Assembly (NCBI RefSeq): GCF_006385595.1
Contig: NZ_CP041046.1
Location: 744,001-808,000 of the forward strand
Length of the DNA: 64,000 nt
Source of the DNA: Luteibacter pinisoli
GTDB taxonomy: Bacteria; Pseudomonadota; Gammaproteobacteria; Xanthomonadales; Rhodanobacteraceae
Direction: 5' to 3'
Both the position numbers and the translations under genes were made by a program. Under the pieces are notes generated by a model. The model saw only the letters and a program-made list of their open reading frames with translations, was not told where the DNA came from and did no database searches. Of this stretch, positions 15,667 through 24,251 are shown piece by piece (positions within the stretch are counted from its first letter, which is position 1; every line of letters begins with the position of its first letter).

Positions 15667-16540
15667 TCCCCTGAAGAGCTGCCTGCCCCCCGATCCGAAC
15701 CCGACGAAGCCGCTGCAGGCGATGCCCGCGAACGCGTGCGACGCGCACTGCCACGTTTTCGGGCCGGCCGACCGGTTCCCCTATGCACCGGACCGTAGCT
15801 ACACGCCGCCCGATGCACCCTATGAACATCTCGTCGCCCTGCACGACTTCCTCGGTTTCGATCGTGGCGTGATCGTCCAGGCCAGCTGCCACGGCACCGA
15901 CAACACCGCCATGCTCGACGCCATCGCGCGCGGCAACGGCCGTTACCGTGGCGTGGCCATCGTCGATGACGGCATCGACGAAGCCAGCCTTCGCGCGCTG
16001 GATGAAGGCGGCGTGCGCGCCGTCCGCTTCAACTTCGTGCAGCACCTGGGTGGCCGTCCGGACATGAAGGTGTTCTGGCGCGTGCTGGATCGCGTGGCCG
16101 AGATGGGCTGGCACGTGGTGCTGCACCTGGATGCGCAGGACATCGTCGAACTGCAGGACGTCCTGGCACACATCCGCGTTCCCTTCGTCATCGATCACAT
16201 GGCCCGCGTCCAGGCGGCCAAAGGTGTGGCGCAGGAGCCGTTCCAGCTGCTTCTCGGCCTGATGCGCGACAACCCGCTCGCATGGGTGAAGGTCTGCGGT
16301 GCGGAGCGCGTCTCGGTGGGCAAGCGCCCGTTCGACGATGCCATCCCGTTCGCGCAGGCCCTGATCGAGGCCGCCCCCGACCGCGTGCTGTGGGGTACGG
16401 ACTTCCCGCATCCGAATATCTCGAAGGACATGCCGAACGATGGTGGCCTGGTGGACCTGATGTTCCGCTTCTGCCCCGACGAAGACCTGCGCCATCGCCT
16501 GCTCGTGGCTAATCCCGCGCGCCTGTACGACTTCACCTGA
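15659..16540 (+). CDS. ligI: 2-pyrone-4,6-dicarboxylate lactonase LigI
   Basis: A 293-residue amidohydrolase-superfamily enzyme that opens 2-pyrone-4,6-dicarboxylate to 4-oxalomesaconate without a metal. It has DAHCHVFGP near residue 28, FVIDHMAR near residue 179 and the terminal GTDFPHPN near residue 246 with the catalytic Asp. The ATG at 15659 overlaps galC. Together with GalD, GalB and GalC it completes a route from the pyrone to central metabolites. Confidence 0.92.
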   Translation: MTDPLKSCLPPDPNPTKPLQAMPANACDAHCHVFGPADRFPYAPDRSYTPPDAPYEHLVALHDFLGFDRGVIVQASCHGTDNTAMLDAIARGNGRYRGVAIVDDGIDEASLRALDEGGVRAVRFNFVQHLGGRPDMKVFWRVLDRVAEMGWHVVLHLDAQDIVELQDVLAHIRVPFVIDHMARVQAAKGVAQEPFQLLLGLMRDNPLAWVKVCGAERVSVGKRPFDDAIPFAQALIEAAPDRVLWGTDFPHPNISKDMPNDGGLVDLMFRFCPDEDLRHRLLVANPARLYDFT

Positions 16541-16551
16541 AGAGCGTGACC

Positions 16552-17838
16552 ATGCCCAACACCGCCACCCTCCCGCCAGCGCAGCCGCGCAAGCCGTTCT
16601 ACCGCCAGCTTTACGTGCAGGTGCTGGTGGCGGTGATCCTGGGCGTCATCCTCGGTTACCTGTCGCCGCGCTACGCCGTGGCGATGAAGCCCTTCGGCGA
16701 TGCGTTCATCGCACTGATCCGGATGGTGATCGGGCCGATCATCTTCTGCACCGTGGTCACCGGCATCGCCGGCATGCGCGACATGCGCAAGGTGGGCCGG
16801 GTCGGTGGCAAGGCGCTGCTCTACTTCGAAGTGATTTCCACGGTGGCGCTGTTCTTTGGCCTGGTCGCGGGGCATATCTTCCACCCTGGCACCGGCTTCA
16901 ACGTCGACCCCACCACGCTGAAGGCCAACGAGGTGGCGTCGTTCGTCGCCCAGGGCCACAACATCGAGTCGATCGACTTCCTGCTGTCGATCATCCCCAC
17001 GACCTTTGTCAACGCCTTCGCCCACGGCGACGTGCTGTCGATCCTGCTCATCTCGGTGCTTTTCGGTTGCGCGCTCGCTTCCATCGGTGAGCGTGGCAAG
17101 CCGGTGTACGACGTGATCGAGGCCGGTGCGCAGGTGTTCTTCAAGATCGTCCACTACATCACGGCGGTCTCGTCGATAGGTGCCTTCGGTGCCATCGCCT
17201 TCACCATCGGCAAGTACGGCGTGGTGGCCCTGGTGCCGCTGATGGAACTGATCGGCAGCTTCTACGTCGTCTGCATCATTTTCGTGGTGCTGATCCTTGG
17301 CATCGTCGGCCGCCTGTGCGGTTTCAGCATCCTGCGCTTCTGTGCGTACATCAAGGACGAGTTGCTGATCGTTCTCGGCACGAGCTCGTCGGAAGTGGTG
17401 CTGGCGCCGCTGATGCGCAAGATGGAAGTGGCCGGCTGCCCGAAGGAAACCGTTGGCCTTGTCGTGCCCACGGGTTACTCGTTCAACCTGGACGGCACCA
17501 ACATCTACCTGACGATGTCGATCCTGTTCATCGCCCAGGCGCTGAACATCGACCTGACGCTCGAGCAGCAGATCACCGTCGCCATCGTCGGCATGCTCAC
17601 CTCGAAGGGTGCCTCGGGCGTGGCCGGCGCCGCGCTGGTGATGCTTGCTTCCACGCTCAGCGTCGTCCCCGTGGTGCCGGTGGCCGGCATGGTGCTCATC
17701 CTCGGCATCCATCGTTTCCTCGGCACCGGCCTGGCGATGACCAACCTCGTCGGCAACGGCGTGGCCGCCATCGTGGTCTGCGCCTGGGAAAAGGAGCTGG
17801 ACCGCACCAAGCTCGCCGCGGCGCTGAAGAAGGCCTGA
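16552..17838 (+). CDS. dctA: C4-dicarboxylate/cation symporter DctA
   Basis: A 428-residue inner-membrane carrier of the glutamate/dicarboxylate symporter family (E. coli DctA is also 428 residues). It has the first helix YVQVLVAVILGVILGYL, the re-entrant loop with GTSSSEVVLAPLM near residue 281 and PTGYSFNLDGTNIYL near residue 306. ATG 16552 is preferred to GTG 16546. Twelve bases separate it from ligI, so it is the last gene of the gal operon and may carry the pathway's polycarboxylate, not only succinate or malate. Confidence 0.92.
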   Translation: MPNTATLPPAQPRKPFYRQLYVQVLVAVILGVILGYLSPRYAVAMKPFGDAFIALIRMVIGPIIFCTVVTGIAGMRDMRKVGRVGGKALLYFEVISTVALFFGLVAGHIFHPGTGFNVDPTTLKANEVASFVAQGHNIESIDFLLSIIPTTFVNAFAHGDVLSILLISVLFGCALASIGERGKPVYDVIEAGAQVFFKIVHYITAVSSIGAFGAIAFTIGKYGVVALVPLMELIGSFYVVCIIFVVLILGIVGRLCGFSILRFCAYIKDELLIVLGTSSSEVVLAPLMRKMEVAGCPKETVGLVVPTGYSFNLDGTNIYLTMSILFIAQALNIDLTLEQQITVAIVGMLTSKGASGVAGAALVMLASTLSVVPVVPVAGMVLILGIHRFLGTGLAMTNLVGNGVAAIVVCAWEKELDRTKLAAALKKA

Positions 17839-17885
17839 TTCCACCGCGCTCGCCAGCTTCGAACCGGCGGATCCTTCAAGACGAC

Positions 17886-17919
17886 CACCCCCGCGCGCTG
17901 CCAGAGTAGCGCGCGGGTG
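17886..17919 (+). terminator. Hairpin after dctA, possible terminator
   Basis: CACCC(CC)GCGCGCT and AGCGCGCGGGTG (17908-17919) pair over 12 bases with two bulged C and an 8-base loop. There is no T-run, so if it ends the gal operon it does so weakly or with Rho. The rest of the 193-base gap shows nothing else clear. Confidence 0.4.
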
Positions 17920-18031
17920 TCGCACTGTTGCGCGCCGGGCAACGTGATGTGTACCGGCCCATCCCTACCGCGCACCGCATGCCCGCCGTAGCCTTTGCAG
18001 GGACAGGTCGTGGCGTCAGCGGAGGTGCCCC

Positions 18032-18796
18032 ATGAACATCGTAGTGGTAGGCGGCAACGGCCTGGTCGGGCGCAGCATCGTCCGCAAGCTCCGTGAAGAC
18101 GGCCACGACGTCCGGGTGGCCTCGCGTCGCACCGGCGTGGACATCATCAGCGGCGCGGGGCTGGAGGCGGCGCTCGCTGGCGCGGACGTCGTCGTCGACG
18201 CGACAAACGCCGTCGCACCGTACGGTGAGTCGTCGTACGAATTCTTCACGATCGGCACGGCCAACCTGCTGGCGGCGGAGAAGCGCGCCGGTGTTGGCCA
18301 CCATGTCTCGATCTCCGTGGTCGGCACCGAGCGGCTGGCGGATAGCCCGTACTTTCGCGGCAAGGCGCATGCGGAGGCGATGATCCGGGATTCCGGCATC
18401 CCGTTCACCATCCTGCATGCGACGCAGTTCTACGAGTTCCTGCTGGCCATCGTCGAAGCCGCCGTCGCCAACCAGGCACTCCGGCTGTCCCCGGCCTATA
18501 TCCAGCCCGTGGCGTCCACGGACGTGGCCGACGCGATGGCGCTGCTGGCGGAAGGCTCGCCGCTGAACGCGACCATCGAGATGGCCGGGCCGGAGCGCGA
18601 ACGGATGTCGGAGATCGTGAAACGCTTCCTGGAAGACGTGGAGGCACCCTTCGAAGTGGTGACCGACGCGGCGGCGCTGTACTTTGGCGCCACGCTGGAC
18701 GAAGGTTCGCTGGTGCCCTGCGAGGAAGCACGGCTGTGCCCGGTGGGCTTCACCACCTGGCTGCATGGCTCAGAATACGCTCGCGCCAGCTGGTAA
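18032..18796 (+). CDS. NmrA-like NAD(P)-binding protein (atypical SDR)
   Basis: A 254-residue Rossmann-fold protein with the nucleotide loop VVVGGNGLVGRSIV (residues 4-17) and an SRR-type NADP-binding segment at VASRRTG. The later parts (HHVSISVVGTERL, YFRGKAHAEAMIRDSGIPFTIL) are typical of NmrA/SDR-a proteins that act as reductases or redox sensors. No substrate can be given. It ends 13 bases before the next gene, with which it is probably co-transcribed. Confidence 0.82.
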   Translation: MNIVVVGGNGLVGRSIVRKLREDGHDVRVASRRTGVDIISGAGLEAALAGADVVVDATNAVAPYGESSYEFFTIGTANLLAAEKRAGVGHHVSISVVGTERLADSPYFRGKAHAEAMIRDSGIPFTILHATQFYEFLLAIVEAAVANQALRLSPAYIQPVASTDVADAMALLAEGSPLNATIEMAGPERERMSEIVKRFLEDVEAPFEVVTDAAALYFGATLDEGSLVPCEEARLCPVGFTTWLHGSEYARASW

Positions 18797-18809
18797 CGAG
18801 GGATCCATC

Positions 18810-19673
18810 GTGAAACGCATCCTCATGCAGTCCACCATCCCGTATGCCGAGGACGACTGGCACATCGGCCGTTTCGGCATGCTCCGCGACACCCTGGCGG
18901 GGATGCGCGGCGAGGACGGCGAGGTGCTGTTCGACGTCACCGCGCGCGACCGCGACCCGGTGGATGCACCGGACAGCGTCCTCTCGCAGCTGGATGCCTC
19001 CACCTACGACGAGCTTTGGCTGTTTGCTGTCGACGTCGGCGATGGGCTCACGTCGGAAGATTGCGAAGCCATCGGCCGGTTCCGTGAACGTGGCGGCGGC
19101 TTGCTGGTGGCCCGCGATCACATGGACCTGGGCAGCTCGGTGTGTACGCTCGGTGGGGTGGGGGCCGCGCACTACTTCCATACGAAGCACCTGGATCCCG
19201 ATCCGTCGCGCCACCAGAACGACGACACGATCACCACCGATATCTCCTGGCCGAACTATCACTCGGGTGCCAATGGCGACTACCAGCGCATCGCGGCGCT
19301 GCTGCCGCTTCACCCGGTGCTGCAGGACGTGGCGTACCTCCCGTCGCACCCGCACGAAGGTGGCGTGGGCAAGCCGGCGGATGACGACTCCGCACGCGTC
19401 ATCGCCACGGGTCGCAGCGCCATGAGCGGGCGGGCCTTCAACCTGGCGGTCGCCTTCGAGCCCTCCCCACGCATCGGCCCGGCCATCGCCCAGTCCACGT
19501 TCCACCATTTCGCCGATTACAACTGGGATCCGGGCACGGGCTCGCCCAGCTTCGTCAGTGAAGCCCCCGGCCACGCGCTGGCCGCGTCTCCCGAGGCGCA
19601 ACGCTCCATCCGGCGGTACGCCGAGAACGTCGCGCTCTGGCTTGCCGGTTATCCCATCCCTGCGCGCGGGTAA
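18810..19673 (+). CDS. Uncharacterised protein, ThuA/GATase-like in outline
   Basis: I do not recognise a named family. The 287-residue protein starts GTG (MKRILMQSTIPYAEDD) after GAGGGA, has no signal peptide, and contains an alternating beta/alpha pattern with RERGGGLLVARDHMDLGSSV near residue 92, which recalls the glutamine-amidotransferase-like ThuA fold, then a histidine-rich middle (PHEGGVGKP). The Cys of true amidotransferases is not evident in the expected place. It lies between an NmrA-like reductase and a DyP peroxidase; a redox or detoxification context is possible. Confidence 0.65.
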   Translation: MKRILMQSTIPYAEDDWHIGRFGMLRDTLAGMRGEDGEVLFDVTARDRDPVDAPDSVLSQLDASTYDELWLFAVDVGDGLTSEDCEAIGRFRERGGGLLVARDHMDLGSSVCTLGGVGAAHYFHTKHLDPDPSRHQNDDTITTDISWPNYHSGANGDYQRIAALLPLHPVLQDVAYLPSHPHEGGVGKPADDDSARVIATGRSAMSGRAFNLAVAFEPSPRIGPAIAQSTFHHFADYNWDPGTGSPSFVSEAPGHALAASPEAQRSIRRYAENVALWLAGYPIPARG

Positions 19674-19729
19674 GATCGGTTCGAAGCGTGGATGGTCGAC
19701 TGGAAGCCCTGATGGGCGTGGGGGACATG

Positions 19730-20653
19730 ATGAGCGTAGTGACGAGCCAGCCGGTGACGGCACGGCTGACCCAGGCGGCATTGTTCCTGGTCGTGGTGAT
19801 GAACCCGGGTGGCGAGGCTGAGGATGCGGTGCGTTCCCTGTGCGGCGATATCGCCGGGATCGCGCGGGCGATTGGCTTCCGCCACCCCGAGCGCCGCCTA
19901 TCGTGCGTGATGGGTTTTGGCTCCGCCGCGTGGGACCGACTCTTCCCCGGCCCGCGCCCGGCGGGCCTGCACCCGTTCCGTGAACTGCATGGCGTGCACC
20001 ACGCGCCTTCGACGCCCGGCGACCTGCTCTTCCATATCCGCGCCACCCACATGGATCTGTGCTTCGAACTTGCCGCGCAGGTCATGGAGCGTATCGGCGC
20101 CCATGTGGGCACGGCGGACGAGGTGCACGGCTTTAAATACTTCGATGAACGCGACCTGCTCGGCTTCGTCGATGGCACCGAGAATCCGGTCGGCCCGGCG
20201 GCCGTCGACGCCACGACCGTAGGCGATGAGGATGCGGCCTTCGTCGGTGGCAGCTATGTCATCGTGCAGAAGTACCTGCACGACATGGCCGCGTGGAACG
20301 CGCTGACCGTGGAACGGCAGGAAACGATCATCGGGCGGCGCAAGCTGTCGGACGTCGAGTTCGAGGACAGCGCCAAGGCACCGTATGCCCACAACGTGCT
20401 GACCAACATCGAAGAGGATGGCGAGGAGGTGAAGATCGTCCGCGACAACATGCCCTTCGGCGAAGTCGGCAAGGGCGAGTTCGGCACCTACTTCATCGGG
20501 TATTCGCGCTCACCCTCGCGCATCGAACGCATGCTGGTGAACATGTTCATCGGCAACCCGCCGGGCAACTACGACCGCTTGCTCGATTTCAGTACGCCGG
20601 CGACGGGGACGCTGTTCTTCGCGCCATCCGCCAACTTCCTCGAGAAGGTTTAG
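19730..20653 (+). CDS. DyP-type haem peroxidase
   Basis: A 307-residue dye-decolourising peroxidase of the bacterial YfeX-like type. It has the hallmark GFVDG (residues 145-149, catalytic Asp148), GTENP after it, a likely proximal haem His221 in APYAHNVL and an active-site Arg in IVRDNMPFG. No Tat or Sec signal is seen, so it is cytoplasmic or cargo of an encapsulin elsewhere. ATG 19730 follows GGGGGA by 4 bases and matches homologue starts better than GTG 19688. Its stop overlaps the dusB stop (20650-20653). Confidence 0.9.
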   Translation: MSVVTSQPVTARLTQAALFLVVVMNPGGEAEDAVRSLCGDIAGIARAIGFRHPERRLSCVMGFGSAAWDRLFPGPRPAGLHPFRELHGVHHAPSTPGDLLFHIRATHMDLCFELAAQVMERIGAHVGTADEVHGFKYFDERDLLGFVDGTENPVGPAAVDATTVGDEDAAFVGGSYVIVQKYLHDMAAWNALTVERQETIIGRRKLSDVEFEDSAKAPYAHNVLTNIEEDGEEVKIVRDNMPFGEVGKGEFGTYFIGYSRSPSRIERMLVNMFIGNPPGNYDRLLDFSTPATGTLFFAPSANFLEKV

Positions 20654-21645
20654 GCGGCGAGCGAAACGCCGGCCTCGAGCGCGTCGAAGTATTCGCGCGT
20701 GAGGCGCAGCTGGGTGGCGGCATCTTCAGCGCGATTCACCACGTGGCGGAACGCGGTGTTTTCCGGGCGATCCTTGGCGTACCAGCCCAGGTGCTTGCGG
20801 GCGATGCGCACGCCCATCACTTCGCCGTAGAAGGCGTAGAGGTGTTCGAGGTGGCCGACGAGGATGTCGCGCACCTCGCCCGGGCCGGGCTCGGGCAGGT
20901 AGCCACCCGTTGCCAGGTGGTGGGCGATCTCGCGGAAGATCCACGGCCGGCCCTGCGCACCGCGACCGACCATGATGGCGTCGGCGCCGGTGGCGGCGAG
21001 CACCTCGCGGGCCTTGTCCGGCGTGGTGATGTCGCCGTTGGCCAGCACGGGAATCGACACGCTGGCCTTCACTGCCGCGATGGTCGCGTACTCGGCATCG
21101 CCTTCGTACTTGTCCGCACGGGTGCGGCCGTGCACGGCGAGCGCGGCGATGCCGGCGTCCTGCGCGATGCGGGCGATGGTGAGGGCGTTGCGGTTGTCGC
21201 GGTCCCAGCCGGTGCGGATTTTCAGCGTCACCGGGATATCCACCGACTTCACCACCGCCTCGAGGATGCGCCGGACCAGCGGCTCGTCCTGCAGCAGCGC
21301 CGACCCGGCCCACACGTTGCACACCTTCTTGGCCGGGCAACCCATGTTGATGTCGACGATCTGCGCGCCGTTATCGGCGTTGTAGCGGGCGGCGTCGGCC
21401 AGCATGCCCGGGTCGTAACCCGCGATCTGCACGCTCACCGGCTCCGGCTCGCCCTCGTGGTCCATCCGGCGCAGCGACTTGCGGGTATTCCACAGCCGCG
21501 GATCCGCGGTCGTCATCTCAGACACGGCGAGACCGGCCCCCATGCGCTTGCAGAGGAGGCGGAAGGGCTTGTCGGTCACGCCGGCCATGGGCGCGAGCAC
21601 CACGGCGGGCGCGATGGAGTAGGGGCCGATGCGCATGGCGGGCAT
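20650..21645 (-). CDS. dusB: tRNA-dihydrouridine synthase DusB
   Basis: An FMN enzyme that reduces a uridine in the D-loop of tRNA (position 17 in E. coli). The 331-residue protein has APMAGVTDKPFR near residue 18, NMGCPAKKVCN with the catalytic Cys near residue 100, KIRTGWD and GRGAQGRPW. ATG 21645 gives MPAMRIG; the ATG at 21636 matches the E. coli start equally well. In many proteobacteria fis follows dusB, but here a convergent peroxidase gene does. Confidence 0.93.
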   Translation of the reverse strand: MPAMRIGPYSIAPAVVLAPMAGVTDKPFRLLCKRMGAGLAVSEMTTADPRLWNTRKSLRRMDHEGEPEPVSVQIAGYDPGMLADAARYNADNGAQIVDINMGCPAKKVCNVWAGSALLQDEPLVRRILEAVVKSVDIPVTLKIRTGWDRDNRNALTIARIAQDAGIAALAVHGRTRADKYEGDAEYATIAAVKASVSIPVLANGDITTPDKAREVLAATGADAIMVGRGAQGRPWIFREIAHHLATGGYLPEPGPGEVRDILVGHLEHLYAFYGEVMGVRIARKHLGWYAKDRPENTAFRHVVNRAEDAATQLRLTREYFDALEAGVSLAA

Positions 21646-21672
21646 TTTACGCGATCCGGCCGGCCCGGGTGT

Positions 21673-22968
21673 TCAGCGCCTGACGAGGTCTTTTTTCGGC
21701 AGCGAACTGACCGCCGCGGCGGCATCCACCTGGACGAGGCCGTTTTCCGGCGCACTGGTGCGAAGGAGGATGTCGCGGACGGTGCCGGCGTCCAGGTTGG
21801 GGGCGATCGACAGCAGCAGGGCCACGATGCCGCTCACGTGTGCAGTGGCCATCGACGAGCCGGAGGTGAAGTCGTAGCCGCCGCCGGGCTGGGTGGTGAG
21901 GATGTCGTTGCCGGGTGCGCTGACGACGCCCGGTGGTGCCGGGCCGCTGGCCGTGGTGCGCACGACGATCACGCCGGGCGCGCTGTCCGGGAAACCACCC
22001 GGCTTGCCATCGGGTGGCAGGGCGGCGATGACGATGCGGCCTTGCGAGAGCAGTTGTTCGAGCAGCTTGCCGAGCAGCGGATCGGCCGGGCCGCCGAGGC
22101 TCAGGTTCACCACGCGTGCGTGGGTGTCGTTCACCGCCGCGAGTGCCTTGGCGAGCGTGAACGAATTGCAGCGCGCCCCGCTGGTGGCATCCGGATACCA
22201 GCAGGCCTTGTACACGCTGACCTTCGCCTTCGGCGCCATCCCCACCAGGCCCTGGTGGTTGTTGCCGACGGCGGCGATGATCCCGGCCACTTCGGTGCCG
22301 TGGCGATCGGTGGCGAAGGCGGGATCGTTGTCGGCCACTTCGTCGCGCGTATCGGCGATATGGCCCTTGAGGTCGGGGTGCGAGGTATCGACGCCCGTGT
22401 CGACGACGGCGACCTGCACGCCATCGCCTTGCGCCAGCTTGTGCGCTTCGGCGGCGTGGGTTTCCACGAAGCCGCGCTGGAGATCCGTGTAGGGGTCGTT
22501 GTACTGCTGCCCGTCCTGTTCGGAATACACCGAGTAATCCTGCAGCGGCTGCGCGAGTTCGACGCGGTGGTCCTTCGCCAGCGCGGCGACCAGCGCGTCG
22601 CGGTCGGTGCCTGCCGGCGGGCGCAGGACGATGCAATACACACCGAGCGCGCGGATCGGCCAGCCACCCACTTCGTTCCAGCCGTACTGGTGACGCAGGT
22701 CGGAAAGCAGGGAGCGCGCACGCTGGCCGGCGCCGTAGTTCGGCGCGGGTGCGTATCCGATCAGGCTGGAGCCGGCATGCGTCGCCGCGGGTTCCAGCGG
22801 GTTGGCGACGGCGAGCACGATATCGCGGGAACTATCCATGCCCGCCGCCGCGCCCGTATCGGCATGCGCCGATGGTGGCGTGGTGAGCGCGGCGCCGGAG
22901 GGGCGCGTGCTGGCACAGCCCGCAAGCGCGGCCAGTGCCACGGCCAGCAGGAACACGCTTTTTTTCAT
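21673..22968 (-). CDS. Subtilisin-like (S8) serine protease, lipoprotein
   Basis: A 431-residue precursor with a lipoprotein signal (MKKSVFLLAVALAALAGC, lipid Cys18), an N-terminal region of about 140 residues and an S8 domain. The triad is Asp190 (VVDTGVD), His223 (DRHGTEVAG) and Ser372 (GSSMATAHVSG). The loop that normally carries the oxyanion Asn (AAGN) reads AALPPDGKPGG, so that residue is missing or moved. The start overlaps the stop of the anti-sigma gene (ATGA), which makes it the third gene of a sigma/anti-sigma operon. It is probably anchored in the envelope. Confidence 0.85.
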   Translation of the reverse strand: MKKSVFLLAVALAALAGCASTRPSGAALTTPPSAHADTGAAAGMDSSRDIVLAVANPLEPAATHAGSSLIGYAPAPNYGAGQRARSLLSDLRHQYGWNEVGGWPIRALGVYCIVLRPPAGTDRDALVAALAKDHRVELAQPLQDYSVYSEQDGQQYNDPYTDLQRGFVETHAAEAHKLAQGDGVQVAVVDTGVDTSHPDLKGHIADTRDEVADNDPAFATDRHGTEVAGIIAAVGNNHQGLVGMAPKAKVSVYKACWYPDATSGARCNSFTLAKALAAVNDTHARVVNLSLGGPADPLLGKLLEQLLSQGRIVIAALPPDGKPGGFPDSAPGVIVVRTTASGPAPPGVVSAPGNDILTTQPGGGYDFTSGSSMATAHVSGIVALLLSIAPNLDAGTVRDILLRTSAPENGLVQVDAAAAVSSLPKKDLVRR

Positions 22969-23609
22969 GGCGTGCTGGCGACCGGCTCCGCGAAGCGAAT
23001 GCCCGACGTGCTGCGCAGCCGCTCGGAGGCCTGCTTCGCGTTCACCGCGGCATCTTCGGAGACGACGGTGAACGCACCGACCCCGTTCGGGCCGTCGACG
23101 ACGCGCAGGTGCTGGGCCTGCAGCAAGGCATTCCACGCGTCCATGGTCATGGCCTTGTTCGGCACGACATGGATGGCGCCTTGCGGCGTGGCCGGCGCGG
23201 CATCGCTCAAGGTGCGATACGCGGCCGGCGCCGTGGCATCGGCGGACCACAGTTTCAGGCCCAGGGCGCCGAGGCCAACGGCCTGCAGCACCACGGCGGC
23301 GGCGAGCGAGCGCAACAGCCAGCCGCTGGTCGCGGGACGCGGCGCCGGCTCGGCCTGCGGGTCGTCCACATCGAGGCGGGCGAACAGGCGCTGCATGCCA
23401 TGTTCCGGATCCAGCGCGACGTCGGCCGGGAGCTGCATGGCGCGCATCAGCTTGCGCTGCTGCTCGAATTCCACGCGGCAGTCGTCACAGGTGGCCAGGT
23501 GGCCGTCGAGCCAGGTGTCCTGCTCGGCGCTGGCCTTGCCCTGGAGGATCCAGGGCATGGCTTCCCAGGCACGGGCGCAGTCCCTGCCGGCTGGGGTGGG
23601 GCGGGTCAT
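22965..23609 (-). CDS. Zinc-finger anti-sigma factor, single-pass membrane protein
   Basis: A 214-residue protein with an N-terminal ZAS-type motif, His37-x3-Cys41-x2-Cys44 (plus Cys11 upstream), one transmembrane helix near residues 97-120 and a periplasmic domain of about 90 residues. Such proteins hold an ECF sigma factor at the membrane until a signal reaches the outer domain. The start at 23609 overlaps the sigma gene stop. It is followed directly by an envelope protease that might act on it; that link is inference. Confidence 0.85.
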   Translation of the reverse strand: MTRPTPAGRDCARAWEAMPWILQGKASAEQDTWLDGHLATCDDCRVEFEQQRKLMRAMQLPADVALDPEHGMQRLFARLDVDDPQAEPAPRPATSGWLLRSLAAAVVLQAVGLGALGLKLWSADATAPAAYRTLSDAAPATPQGAIHVVPNKAMTMDAWNALLQAQHLRVVDGPNGVGAFTVVSEDAAVNAKQASERLRSTSGIRFAEPVASTP

Positions 23610-24184
23610 GTCAGTTTCTCCTTGGACGGGGCCGCTTCGCCGGCCAGGCCCGGTAGTACGTTGCGTAGCTTCACCCGCGCATGGAAGAGCCGGGCCTTCA
23701 CCGTGCCGACGGGGCACTGCATGATCGCCGCCACGTCGTCGAGGGAATGGCCGATGCCGTAGACGAGTTCGACCACCACGCGCTGGTCGGCCGAGAGGCG
23801 CTCCATGCCGCGGCCGAGCCAGTCGCGCAGTTCGCGGTCCTCGTCGGGATCGTGCGAGGGAATACGATCCTCCGGGACGCTGTCTTCATCCACCGGCTCA
23901 CTGCCGTGCTGGCGAAGGGATTTCAGGCCACAACGGTAGGCAATGCCCATGATCCACGTCGAAACGCGCGATTCGCCCTGGAAGCTGGCGGCCTTCTGCC
24001 AGACGATCCAGAAGCAGTCGTTGACCACTTCCTCGATGATGTCCGCACGGCGGGTCAGCCGCGACAGGAAGCGGGTCAGGCGGCCGTGGTAGGCGCGGTA
24101 CATCACCGCGAGGGCGGCACGGTCGCCCGCGGACATGCGCTGCAGGAGCAGGCGGTCATTGGCGTCGGTATCGGCCTGGGTCAT
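23606..24184 (-). CDS. ECF-type RNA polymerase sigma factor
   Basis: A 192-residue extracytoplasmic-function sigma factor. Region 2 runs near residues 20-85 (YRAYHGRLTRFLSRLTRR, then NDCFWIVWQKA and VSTWIMGIAY); region 4 is near 130-180 (LSADQRVVVELVYGIGHSLDDVAAIM, then CPVGTVKARLFHARVKL). It is the first gene of the sigma/anti-sigma/protease operon. In the 67 bases upstream a GGCAACC could be an ECF-type -35 for self-regulation, but the -10 is unclear. Confidence 0.92.
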   Translation of the reverse strand: MTQADTDANDRLLLQRMSAGDRAALAVMYRAYHGRLTRFLSRLTRRADIIEEVVNDCFWIVWQKAASFQGESRVSTWIMGIAYRCGLKSLRQHGSEPVDEDSVPEDRIPSHDPDEDRELRDWLGRGMERLSADQRVVVELVYGIGHSLDDVAAIMQCPVGTVKARLFHARVKLRNVLPGLAGEAAPSKEKLT

Positions 24185-24251
24185 GGCGTGGCTCTGCGTG
24201 GGTTACCTTGGCCGTGAGTGCGTCCGGGGGCGCCAATGGTTGCCACGGCTA

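Noticed and set aside
16195..17925. A 576-codon minus-strand frame opposite dctA and ligI
   Set aside because: Its Asp/His-rich translation is the mirror of a membrane transporter; dctA is clearly the real gene.
20293..23724. A 1143-codon open frame on the plus strand
   Set aside because: It runs antisense through dusB, the S8 protease and the anti-sigma gene, has no domain, and reads as low-complexity Arg/Gly/His sequence; it is a high-GC shadow.
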